Source: an uncultured Lachnospiraceae bacterium (GTDB lineage: Bacteria; Bacillota; Clostridia; Lachnospirales; Lachnospiraceae). From it: 25,559 nt of DNA. Below, in pieces: positions 15,354-23,113 of the stretch. The position numbers and the translations under genes are program-made. The DNA is taken from NCBI GenBank assembly GCA_910586275.1, contig CAJUIM010000018.1, forward strand, positions 10,586 through 36,144, in the 5' to 3' direction. Every line of letters begins with the position of its first letter. Position 1 is the stretch's first letter. The notes beneath the pieces were generated by a model, which had not been told where the DNA came from, did not search any database, and saw nothing but the letters and a program-made list of their open reading frames with translations.

Positions 15354-15375
15354 TGTTTATCTTTCACCATATGAT
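15347..15375 (+). promoter_or_regulatory. Predicted promoter of the GH2 gene
   Basis: TTGTCA (15347-15352) and TATGAT (15370-15375), each 5 of 6 matches, with a 17-bp spacer. It overlaps head-on with the AraC-type gene's promoter, so the two cannot be occupied at the same time. Predicted leader length is about 85 bases. Confidence 0.6.
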
Positions 15376-15465
15376 AATTATAGCAGAAAAAGTGCTGCCA
15401 TTCGGCTCTTTGCCGGCGGGCACATATGGACAGAGATAAAATTTGTATAAGAAATGGAGGAAAAA

Positions 15466-17949
15466 ATGAGAAATCAAAACATTGACCAAGGTTGGGAATT
15501 TCAATTCGGCAGAAGAACTCCGTACCTATCTGAGGAAAAGGAAAAAAGGCTGGTTAATCTGCCGCATGATTACATGATTGAAAGCGATGTCACGCCGGAT
15601 GCACCGGGAGAGAGTTCCATGGGATTCTATACCGCAGGAGTGGCAAACTACCGTAAAATAATTACCATTCCTGCTCAGTGGGAACATGACCGGATCGGGC
15701 TGAAATTTGACGGCATCATGATGAATGCCACGGTAGAAATCAACGGCTGTAAAGCAGCTTTGCAGCATTATGGCTATGCTCCCTTCTTTGTGGACATCAC
15801 ACAATATATCTACTGCGGAAAGGAAAACAGCATTACAGTGACGGTGAACCCGAGCCAGCAGCCGAATTCCCGTTGGTATTCCGGAGCAGGAATCTACCGC
15901 TCAGTAGAACTGATCCACACACCCGGTCTGCATGCGGCAGAAGACGGAATCTTTCTATATACAAAAGAAATTACATACGGTCCGGACGGCCATGCGGAAT
16001 ATGCCTTTTTACAGGCAGAAGTAGAAGTATGCAATGCGTTCCGCGAAAACCGCCTGGCCAAGGTGGAAGTATGGCTGACAGAGGACGGAAGCAGCGAGGA
16101 AATTGTTTCCCGCAGCACGGTTATCCAAGTAGACGGAGGAACCTCGGACACGGCACGTCTGGCAATTACTGTAAAAAATCCAAAACTCTGGAGTGCCGAA
16201 TCGCCCGTCCTATATCAGGTACATGCAAAGGTAACCGATATCGGCACCTTCAAAACCCATGCACTATACACCGAAAACGGAACCATAGATGAAATCCGGA
16301 CACTCTTCGGAATCCGGACAATTACGGCAGATGTGGTTCACGGTCTCCGCATTAACGGACAGACCACAAAGCTGAAAGGCGGATGCCTGCACCACGATAA
16401 CGGAATACTCGGCATCGTATCCACCTATGAAGTAGAAGCCCGCAAAATTGCACGCCTGAAAAAAATCGGCTTTAACGCAATACGCACCACCCATAATCCT
16501 CCTTCCAAAGCGCTGACGGAAGCATGCAGCCGCCTTGGCATGTATATCTTCGATGAAGCATTCGATGCATGGGGAATGGGAAAAATGCCCGGAGATTACA
16601 ACCAATATTTTGACAGCGACTGGGAGAAGGACTTGAGTGCTTTTATCAAACGGGACCGCAGCTGCCCATGCGTAATTATCTGGTCCACGGGCAATGAGAT
16701 TACGGAACGCGGAGGCCTGAACAACGGATATGTTCTTGCAAACCGCCTTGCCGAATTTGTCAGGAATCTGGATCCAAGCCGTCCGGTCAGCAATGGCATA
16801 TGCACCTTTTGGAACGGACTTGATGATGAACTGGCGGCAGAAGGAAGGAAAAAAATGTTGGAAGCCTTCAGTGCAGACACAGATATTCAGAATATCAATT
16901 TAAACGAGAAAAAAAATCAGAATTGGGAACGCTATACGGAACCCTTTACCAATGGCCTTGATATTGTAGGATATAATTACCTGGAAGATAAATATGAAAC
17001 CGACCATGAACTATATCCAGACCGCGTGATGCTCGGATCGGAAAACTTTCCCAAAGAAATTGGTTTCCGGTGGCCCATGGTTGAGAGCCTGCCATATGTC
17101 ATAGGCGATTTTACTTGGACAGCCGTAGACTATATCGGAGAAGCCGGAATAGGCAAAACCGCTGCCGTAGAACCCGATGACCCACGAATAAAAAAAGGCC
17201 CCTACGCTCTGTCCTCCCACGATTCCCAATATCCTTGGCGGCTAGCCAATGATGCAGATATTGACATAAACGGAAATATTCTTCCGCAGGGAGAATACCG
17301 CAGCGTAATATGGGGAAACAATAAAACCTTTATCTATTCCTACGATCCGGAAAACTTCCATAAAATGGAACTTATCAGCCAATGGGGATTCACGGACATC
17401 AGAAAATCCTGGAACTGGCCGGGACAGGAAGGAAATCCTGTAAAAATTATGGTATTTTCCTGCGCGGACGAAGTAGAACTGTCTCTGAACGGCAAAAGCC
17501 TTGGCAGGAAAACCGTCCGAAAAGACAGAGATCTTCCTCAAAGCGTGCTTTTTGAGACAATTTATACACCCGGCGAACTTCTGGCCGTCAGCTTCCAAGG
17601 CGGGGAAGAAGTCTCACGGAAAACTCTTAAAACAACAGGAGAACCGGCTGCAATCCGTCTGTCTACGGAGCATGTGGGAAGATACCTCTATGCAGAAGCT
17701 GAAATTGTTGACAAAGACGGCAATACAGTACCCAATGCAGCGCTTCTGATGACTGCAAAAGTAACAGGAAATGCCAGTCTGGCAGGATTTGGTTCCGCAA
17801 ATCCTATTACGGAAGAAAACTATACCTCCGGCAGCTTCACTTCTTACCGCGGCAAAGCACTGGCAATTATCAGGACAGGCGAGCCGGCCACAGCAGCAGA
17901 ACTGACAGTATCCGCCCTAGGATTGGAAGACGCACATATCACAATATAA
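15466..17949 (+). CDS. Glycoside hydrolase family 2 enzyme (beta-galactosidase/beta-glucuronidase type)
   Basis: 827 residues from the ATG at 15466, chosen because GGAGG lies 5-6 bases upstream; an ATG 12 bases earlier would place that site inside the gene. There is no signal peptide, so it is cytoplasmic. Domain order: N-terminal jelly-roll with NLPHDYMIE and GFYTAGVANYRK, an Ig-like domain, a TIM barrel starting at GCLHHDNG (about 307), then C-terminal beta domains. The GH2 acid/base is seen in IIWSTGNEI (E411) and the candidate nucleophile in MLGSENFPKE (E526), followed by PYVIGDFTWTAVDYIGEAGIG, typical of gut Clostridia and Bacteroides GH2. Substrate cannot be fixed from sequence. Divergent from an AraC-type regulator, so probably sugar-induced. 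Confidence 0.93.
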   Translation: MRNQNIDQGWEFQFGRRTPYLSEEKEKRLVNLPHDYMIESDVTPDAPGESSMGFYTAGVANYRKIITIPAQWEHDRIGLKFDGIMMNATVEINGCKAALQHYGYAPFFVDITQYIYCGKENSITVTVNPSQQPNSRWYSGAGIYRSVELIHTPGLHAAEDGIFLYTKEITYGPDGHAEYAFLQAEVEVCNAFRENRLAKVEVWLTEDGSSEEIVSRSTVIQVDGGTSDTARLAITVKNPKLWSAESPVLYQVHAKVTDIGTFKTHALYTENGTIDEIRTLFGIRTITADVVHGLRINGQTTKLKGGCLHHDNGILGIVSTYEVEARKIARLKKIGFNAIRTTHNPPSKALTEACSRLGMYIFDEAFDAWGMGKMPGDYNQYFDSDWEKDLSAFIKRDRSCPCVIIWSTGNEITERGGLNNGYVLANRLAEFVRNLDPSRPVSNGICTFWNGLDDELAAEGRKKMLEAFSADTDIQNINLNEKKNQNWERYTEPFTNGLDIVGYNYLEDKYETDHELYPDRVMLGSENFPKEIGFRWPMVESLPYVIGDFTWTAVDYIGEAGIGKTAAVEPDDPRIKKGPYALSSHDSQYPWRLANDADIDINGNILPQGEYRSVIWGNNKTFIYSYDPENFHKMELISQWGFTDIRKSWNWPGQEGNPVKIMVFSCADEVELSLNGKSLGRKTVRKDRDLPQSVLFETIYTPGELLAVSFQGGEEVSRKTLKTTGEPAAIRLSTEHVGRYLYAEAEIVDKDGNTVPNAALLMTAKVTGNASLAGFGSANPITEENYTSGSFTSYRGKALAIIRTGEPATAAELTVSALGLEDAHITI

Positions 17950-18032
17950 AATTATCTGCCGCCCACGGATTTACGCGCGGCCATTTTCAGAACGGCAAAT
18001 ATCATAAAAAAATGTGACATTCCCTACAACTG

Positions 18033-18082
18033 CAGAAAGCATATGGAATCTTCTGATATGAAAAGATTTCATATGCTTTCTG
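18033..18082 (+). repeat. Strong 20-bp hairpin between the GH2 gene and hydE
   Basis: Arms 18033-18052 and 18063-18082 match at 19 of 20 positions (the odd one can form G-U on the plus-strand RNA), with a 10-base loop. It lies 84 bases past the GH2 stop and 46 bases before the hydE promoter -35. There is no clean U-tract, so it may end or stabilise the GH2 message or act as an operator. AT-rich inner parts (CATATG, twice) make a protein-binding site possible. Confidence 0.6.
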
Positions 18083-18128
18083 TCCAATTTGCTGTGGCTC
18101 ACCGGAAATCAATTTTCAATCCCGTACC

Positions 18129-18157
18129 TTGAAATCCCGATCATATGATAGTATACT
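18129..18157 (+). promoter_or_regulatory. Predicted promoter of the hydEGF operon
   Basis: TTGAAA (18129-18134) and TATACT (18152-18157), each 5 of 6 matches with a 17-bp spacer. Predicted start near 18164 gives a 36-base leader to the hydE ATG. Confidence 0.65.
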
Positions 18158-18199
18158 AACCATAGATTCATCAATAAGCCAACCAAAACAGGATTGCAT

Positions 18200-19270
18200 A
18201 TGGAACAAAATAATAGACAAAAAACCGATAAATTATTTTCACTTATCAATTCCCTAGAGCAGTACCGCACACTCTCCCTGACGGAATATGAATACTTAAT
18301 TACCCACCGCTGCCCGGAAGCAGCCCACATCCTGTCCGAAAAAGCGTCCCGCATCTGCCGCAGGATATACGGCAATGCCATATATATAAGAGGGCTTATC
18401 GAAATCAGTAATTTCTGCAAAAATGACTGCCTCTACTGCGGAATAAGAAGAAGCAGCCGAAACTGCGACCGATACCGCCTCACTGCTGATGATATTCTGC
18501 AGTGCTGTGAGGAAGGACATGCTTTGGGATTCCGCACTTTTGTGCTGCAAAGCGGAGAGGATTCTTTTTTTACCGATGATGTCATGTGCGATATCATCCG
18601 TAACATAAAAAAACGATATCCCGACTGCGCCGTTACCCTTTCCCTAGGTGAACGAAGCCGCAGCAGCTATCAGGCTCTCTTCGATGCCGGCGCGGACCGT
18701 TATCTTCTGCGCCATGAGACGGCAGATGAAGAACATTATAAAATGCTTCACCCTCCGGAGATGTCCTATGCCAACCGGATGCAATGTCTGCAGGAACTGA
18801 GAGAGATCGGCTATCAGGTTGGCTGCGGCTTTATGATAGGTTCCCCTTACCAAACGGCAGCCGCTCTGGCACAGGACTTAAAATTCATCGAGACATTTCA
18901 GCCGGATATGTGCGGGATAGGACCTTTTATTCCCCATGCCGCCACACCCTTCCGTCATATGCCTGCCGGAGATGCCGAACTGACCTGTTATCTCTTATCT
19001 CTTATCAGGCTCATACATCCTCGGGTACTTCTTCCCGCCACTACTGCGCTGGGAACGATAGACCCGGACGGAAGGGAGAAAGGAATCTTGGCGGGCGCAA
19101 ATGTAATCATGCCTAACCTATCGCCTTTCTCTGTCCGAAGAAAATACGAACTATATAATAACAAAGCCTGCACCGGCAACGAATCCGCCCAGAACAAAGA
19201 CTTCCTGTCACAACGCATGGAAGCAATAGGTTATGAAATTGTTACCTGCCGCGGAGATATAAAAAGATAA
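18200..19270 (+). CDS. hydE: [FeFe]-hydrogenase maturase HydE (radical SAM)
   Basis: 356 residues from the ATG at 18200; a TTG six bases earlier sits too close to the ACAGGA ribosome site. The radical-SAM cluster motif CKNDCLYCG (Cys73, 77, 80; CX3CX2C) follows RGLIEISNF, the usual HydE context. SGEDSFFTDD and GCGFMIGSPYQT are further HydE/BioB-like blocks. HydE, with HydG and HydF, builds the 2Fe subcluster of the hydrogenase H-cluster, acting on the HydG-derived iron-CO-CN complex. It heads a hydE-hydG-hydF operon with its own predicted promoter. Length fits the family (about 350). No hydrogenase structural gene is nearby. Confidence 0.93.
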   Translation: MEQNNRQKTDKLFSLINSLEQYRTLSLTEYEYLITHRCPEAAHILSEKASRICRRIYGNAIYIRGLIEISNFCKNDCLYCGIRRSSRNCDRYRLTADDILQCCEEGHALGFRTFVLQSGEDSFFTDDVMCDIIRNIKKRYPDCAVTLSLGERSRSSYQALFDAGADRYLLRHETADEEHYKMLHPPEMSYANRMQCLQELREIGYQVGCGFMIGSPYQTAAALAQDLKFIETFQPDMCGIGPFIPHAATPFRHMPAGDAELTCYLLSLIRLIHPRVLLPATTALGTIDPDGREKGILAGANVIMPNLSPFSVRRKYELYNNKACTGNESAQNKDFLSQRMEAIGYEIVTCRGDIKR

Positions 19271-19283
19271 GAAAGGAAAAACT

Positions 19284-20732
19284 ATGACAGCTTACAATCC
19301 GAAATCTTTAAAAGCAGAAGAATTTATTAACGATGAAGAAATAATGGCAACTTTGGATTATGCGGAACGGAATAAGCATAACCTGACATTAATTGACGAG
19401 ATACTTGCCAAAGCACGCCCCCATAAAACGGAAAACGGCTGTACATGCAATGGCCTGACCCACAGGGAAGCTTCCGTATTGCTGGCCTGTGATATTCCCG
19501 AAAAAATTGAAGAAATATACCGTATTGCCGAAGAGATCAAATTGGCATTCTATGGCAACCGCATCGTTATGTTTGCTCCCCTTTATCTGTCCAATTACTG
19601 TGTCAACGGCTGTTTATACTGCCCATACCATATGACAAATAAGCATATCACCCGCAAAAAACTGACACAGGAAGAAATACGCCGGGAAGTTATTGCCCTT
19701 CAGGACATGGGACACAAACGCCTTGCTATCGAAGCAGGGGAAGATCCGGTACAGAATCCCATCGAATATATTTTGGAATCCATCCGGACCATCTACAGCA
19801 TCAGCCATAAAAACGGAGCCATCCGCCGCGTCAATGTGAATATTGCCGCCACCACAGTGGAAAATTACCGGCTTTTGAAAGAAGCCGGCATTGGTACCTA
19901 TCTTCTTTTTCAGGAAACCTACCACAAGAAAAGTTATTTGGAACTCCATCCCACCGGACCAAAACATGACTATGATTACCATACAGAAGCGATGGACCGG
20001 GCAATGGAAGGCGGCATCGACGATGTAGGATTGGGCGTTTTATTTGGTTTGGAAAGGTATAAATATGAGTTTGCAGGACTCATTATGCATGCGGAACATT
20101 TAGAAGCCGTCCACGGCGTAGGCCCCCACACAATCAGCGTGCCAAGGGTAAAGCATGCGGATGACATAGACCCTAATGTTTTTGACAACTCCATTCCGGA
20201 TGAAATGTTTGCCAAAATCATAGCCTGCATCCGCCTCGCCGTTCCTTACACAGGTATGATCATTTCCACCAGAGAATCCCAGCAAGTAAGGGAAAAGACA
20301 CTCCGTCTCGGCATTTCACAAATAAGCGGTGCATCCCGCACCTCGGTAGGCGGTTATACGGAGGAGGAACGTCCCCACGATTCGGAACAGTTCGATGTAT
20401 CCGACCAGCGTTCCCTTGATGAAGTGGTGCATTGGCTTATGGATAACGGCCATATCCCTTCCTTCTGCACTGCCTGCTACCGGGAAGGCCGCACCGGCGA
20501 CCGATTCATGAGCCTGTGCAAAAACGGACAGATCCTCAACTGCTGCCATCCCAACGCCCTGATGACACTGACGGAATACTTAGTGGATTATGCCTCCGAA
20601 GAAACCAGAAAGACCGGATTTGCCCTGATTCAAAAAGAATTGGAAAAAATACCGAATGAGAAAGTACGCATGACTGCAGAGGAACATATTGCAGATATCA
20701 AAAACTCCAACCGAAGAGATTTTCGTTTTTAA
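19284..20732 (+). CDS. hydG: [FeFe]-hydrogenase maturase HydG (radical SAM tyrosine lyase)
   Basis: 482 residues, normal HydG size. The SAM-cluster motif is CVNGCLYC (Cys106, 110, 113), and the C-terminal HydG-specific second-cluster motif CX2CX22C is intact (Cys395, 398 and 421, in CTAC...NCC). HydG cleaves tyrosine to p-cresol and makes the CO and CN ligands of the H-cluster. The gene starts 13 bp after hydE with AGAAAGGA in front, so the two are co-transcribed. The order hydE-hydG-hydF is common in Clostridia. ThiH is the closest relative but lacks the C-terminal cysteines seen here. Confidence 0.95.
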   Translation: MTAYNPKSLKAEEFINDEEIMATLDYAERNKHNLTLIDEILAKARPHKTENGCTCNGLTHREASVLLACDIPEKIEEIYRIAEEIKLAFYGNRIVMFAPLYLSNYCVNGCLYCPYHMTNKHITRKKLTQEEIRREVIALQDMGHKRLAIEAGEDPVQNPIEYILESIRTIYSISHKNGAIRRVNVNIAATTVENYRLLKEAGIGTYLLFQETYHKKSYLELHPTGPKHDYDYHTEAMDRAMEGGIDDVGLGVLFGLERYKYEFAGLIMHAEHLEAVHGVGPHTISVPRVKHADDIDPNVFDNSIPDEMFAKIIACIRLAVPYTGMIISTRESQQVREKTLRLGISQISGASRTSVGGYTEEERPHDSEQFDVSDQRSLDEVVHWLMDNGHIPSFCTACYREGRTGDRFMSLCKNGQILNCCHPNALMTLTEYLVDYASEETRKTGFALIQKELEKIPNEKVRMTAEEHIADIKNSNRRDFRF

Positions 20733-20817
20733 GCACTCTCCGGAAGCGGCTGCCGCCTGACCCGTTATCCGCAGATAGATAGATAAAACAAATTTACGGA
20801 AAGGAATCAATATCATT

Positions 20818-22047
20818 ATGTCATTAAACAGCACCGCAGCTGCGGAACGTATCCATATCGGTTTTTTCGGCATGAGAAATGCCGGGAAGTCAAGCATCGT
20901 CAACGCAGTCACCGGCCAGGACTTGGCAGTGGTATCCGAAATCATGGGAACCACTACCGATCCGGTGAAAAAATCCATGGAACTGCTCCCTCTCGGCCCC
21001 GTAGTCATTATCGACACGCCCGGCATTGACGACGAAGGAGTTTTGGGTGAAATGCGTGTAAAAAAAGCCAAGCAGGCCCTTAACTACACAGACATTGCCG
21101 TTTTGACCATAGATGCCTGCAAAGGGCTTCAGGAAGCAGACCGCCGGCTGATTGCCCTTTTTAAGGATAAGAAAATACCCTATATCATTGCTTATAATAA
21201 AGCAGATTTACCGGAAATCAAAGAAAAAAATGACAGCCAAGAAGCAGACAATCCCTCTTCTGACGTCATCTATGTCAGTGCCCAAACAAAACAGAATATT
21301 TATGAACTGAAAGAAATGATAGCCCGCATTGCCAAAAAAGAAGAAAGCCGGAGACATATTGCAGCAGACCTGCTGCAGGCCGGCGATTTGGTGGTATTGG
21401 TAGTCCCCATTGATTCTTCTGCCCCAAAAGGAAGGCTGATCCTTCCCCAGCAGCAGACCATACGGGATATTCTGGATGCCGGAGCCATTGCCGCCGTATC
21501 CAAAGAAACGGATTTGGCCGGTACATTCCGATCCTTTGCAAAAAAGCCAAAACTGGTCATAACCGACTCACAGGCATTTGGGCAAGTCTCCAAAGATACT
21601 CCTGACGATATCCTGCTCACCTCTTTTTCCATCCTTTTCGCCCGCTATAAAGGTAATTTGAATGCGGCCGTAGAAGGTGCCGCTCAGCTGAACCGCCTTC
21701 AGGACGGCGACACGGTACTGATTTCCGAAGGCTGCACCCATCATAGACAATGCGGCGATATCGGCACGGAAAAACTTCCCGCATGGATAAAAAACTATAC
21801 AAAAAAAGAAATAAACTTTGCATTCACATCCGGCACTGAATTTCCGGAAGAACTGTCACAATATGCCCTAATTATCCACTGCGGCGGATGTATGCTGAAC
21901 GAAAGGGAAATGCAGTACCGCTTCCGCCATGCGGCAGACTGCGGTATCCCCATTACCAACTATGGCATTGCCATAGCACAGATACACGGAATACTAAAAC
22001 GCAGCCTGCAGCCCTTTCCGGAGATTATGGATATTCTGACTGAGTAG
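20818..22047 (+). CDS. hydF: [FeFe]-hydrogenase maturation GTPase HydF
   Basis: 409 residues. The N-terminal GTPase domain has G1 GMRNAGKS (18-25), a G2-like GTTTDP, G3 DTPG (66-69) and G4 NKAD (127-130). The C-terminal cluster-binding region carries the HydF CxH...HCxxC ligands (CTHH near 300; IIHCGGC about 50 residues later). HydF is the scaffold that holds the 2Fe precursor and delivers it to the hydrogenase. It follows hydG by 85 bp, with a GGAAAGGA ribosome site and a small GC hairpin in the gap but no clear new promoter. Its TAG lies inside the hairpin shared with the convergent gene. Confidence 0.95.
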   Translation: MSLNSTAAAERIHIGFFGMRNAGKSSIVNAVTGQDLAVVSEIMGTTTDPVKKSMELLPLGPVVIIDTPGIDDEGVLGEMRVKKAKQALNYTDIAVLTIDACKGLQEADRRLIALFKDKKIPYIIAYNKADLPEIKEKNDSQEADNPSSDVIYVSAQTKQNIYELKEMIARIAKKEESRRHIAADLLQAGDLVVLVVPIDSSAPKGRLILPQQQTIRDILDAGAIAAVSKETDLAGTFRSFAKKPKLVITDSQAFGQVSKDTPDDILLTSFSILFARYKGNLNAAVEGAAQLNRLQDGDTVLISEGCTHHRQCGDIGTEKLPAWIKNYTKKEINFAFTSGTEFPEELSQYALIIHCGGCMLNEREMQYRFRHAADCGIPITNYGIAIAQIHGILKRSLQPFPEIMDILTE

Positions 22048-22071
22048 GGATAATTCAACCTCCCTACTCAG
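22040..22071. terminator. Hairpin shared by two convergent genes
   Basis: A perfect 11-bp stem (22040-22050 with 22061-22071, CTGAGTAGGGA and complement) with a 10-base loop. Each arm contains the stop codon of one gene: TAG of hydF on plus, TGA of the 299-residue gene on minus. U-tracts are poor on both sides, so termination may be weak. It is the only candidate bidirectional stop in this gap. Confidence 0.55.
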
Positions 22072-22967
22072 CCATGTTTCTTGGTTTGGTCAAAATCATC
22101 TTTCAAAAATTCCAATCCATAACCATTGGGACGGTTATTCTTTATATAGTTGATTACAAAAGCTTTTGCCTCCTCGTAGCTGCTGTTTCCATTTTTTTTC
22201 AATTCCGGCAATTTTACCTTGTCATTTTTACGGGAAGTTTCAATGGCTTCCGATTCCTGCTGCTGACTTCCGCCGGTATCTTCCGGTTTTATCATTTCTG
22301 TCTCTGTTCCCTTATTTTCTTCCTGTAAATCATCGATAAATTCCTGATCCTCTTGGACAGCTTCCTTCACTTTCTCCGACGTTTCCTCACTCTGTTCTGC
22401 CTTGGCCTTTTCTTCCTCTGCCACTTCCTCTTCCGTCGGAAGATTGCGGTAAAAATCAGACTGCAGAAATTCCATATGAACCTTCTGGACTCCCATCGTC
22501 TTTCCCAGAATCTTTTCCATCAGCCCAAGCTTCTTTCCTTCAGGAATATAAGGATTATTCACGATAGACTTTGCCTCTGCCATCAGACTGCTCATTTTCG
22601 TGAACTTCAGTTCTTCCACATCCTCTTTTGTCCTGCAGGCTTTCAGTTCTCTCTCATATGCTTTCTTTTCATTCTGTATTTCTATATAATTCTGATACAT
22701 CTGCGGATTATTTCTTTTCAGATATTCGATTTCCTCGCTGCTCAGAGTCCCCCCTGATTTTAACTTAGCGCTGATATCCCCCATCTTCTTACTTTCCCGC
22801 ATCTTCTCCATATCTTCCTTATACCGCTGGATCTGCCTCGCAACCGGATCTGCATTTTCCTTATCAAATATCTTATTGCTTTTTTTCTTCTGCTGCCACT
22901 TACTGTCCATCTCTGCCAGCTTCACGGTACTGCGGATTGTTCCTGAAACTATCGGTAACATCATCAT
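22068..22967 (-). CDS. Hypothetical charged coiled-coil cytoplasmic protein
   Basis: 299 residues from the ATG at 22965-22967, placed 9 bases after a perfect AAGGAGG; a TTG directly abutting that site is too close to serve. Not assigned to a known function. After a short apolar start (MMMLPIVSGTI) it is almost wholly charged and helical. A central segment (about 75-165) contains GGTLSSEEIEYLKRNNPQMYQNYIEI-type helices, then an acidic linker rich in Glu, Ala and Gln (about 180-245), then a compact end with a NYIKNNRPNGYGLEFLKDDF pattern. There are no membrane segments beyond the weak start. It has its own promoter (23050-23078) and is convergent with hydF. Confidence 0.75.
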   Translation of the reverse strand: MMMLPIVSGTIRSTVKLAEMDSKWQQKKKSNKIFDKENADPVARQIQRYKEDMEKMRESKKMGDISAKLKSGGTLSSEEIEYLKRNNPQMYQNYIEIQNEKKAYERELKACRTKEDVEELKFTKMSSLMAEAKSIVNNPYIPEGKKLGLMEKILGKTMGVQKVHMEFLQSDFYRNLPTEEEVAEEEKAKAEQSEETSEKVKEAVQEDQEFIDDLQEENKGTETEMIKPEDTGGSQQQESEAIETSRKNDKVKLPELKKNGNSSYEEAKAFVINYIKNNRPNGYGLEFLKDDFDQTKKHG

Positions 22968-23049
22968 AATATCCAACCTCCTTGTCTTTATCCATGCCGC
23001 AAATCCGTTTGCGTCATCATATGATAAAAAAGTAAATAAAGTTAATTAA

Positions 23050-23078
23050 ATTATACTACCCGCAAAACAAAATCACAA
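23050..23078 (-). promoter_or_regulatory. Predicted promoter of the coiled-coil protein gene
   Basis: TTGTGA (23073-23078) and a perfect TATAAT (23050-23055) on the minus strand with a 17-bp spacer, between the mutS2-like stop and the coiled-coil gene. Predicted leader is about 75 bases. Confidence 0.6.
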
Positions 23079-23113
23079 GTAAGATATTCTGTAAAACACG
23101 GAAATCAGCGAAT

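Noticed and set aside
15454..15465. Earlier ATG for the GH2 gene
   Set aside because: The GGAGG ribosome site would fall inside the coding sequence; it serves the ATG at 15466.
22968..22976. TTG start for the coiled-coil protein
   Set aside because: It directly abuts AAGGAGG with no spacing; the ATG at 22967 is 9 bases away.
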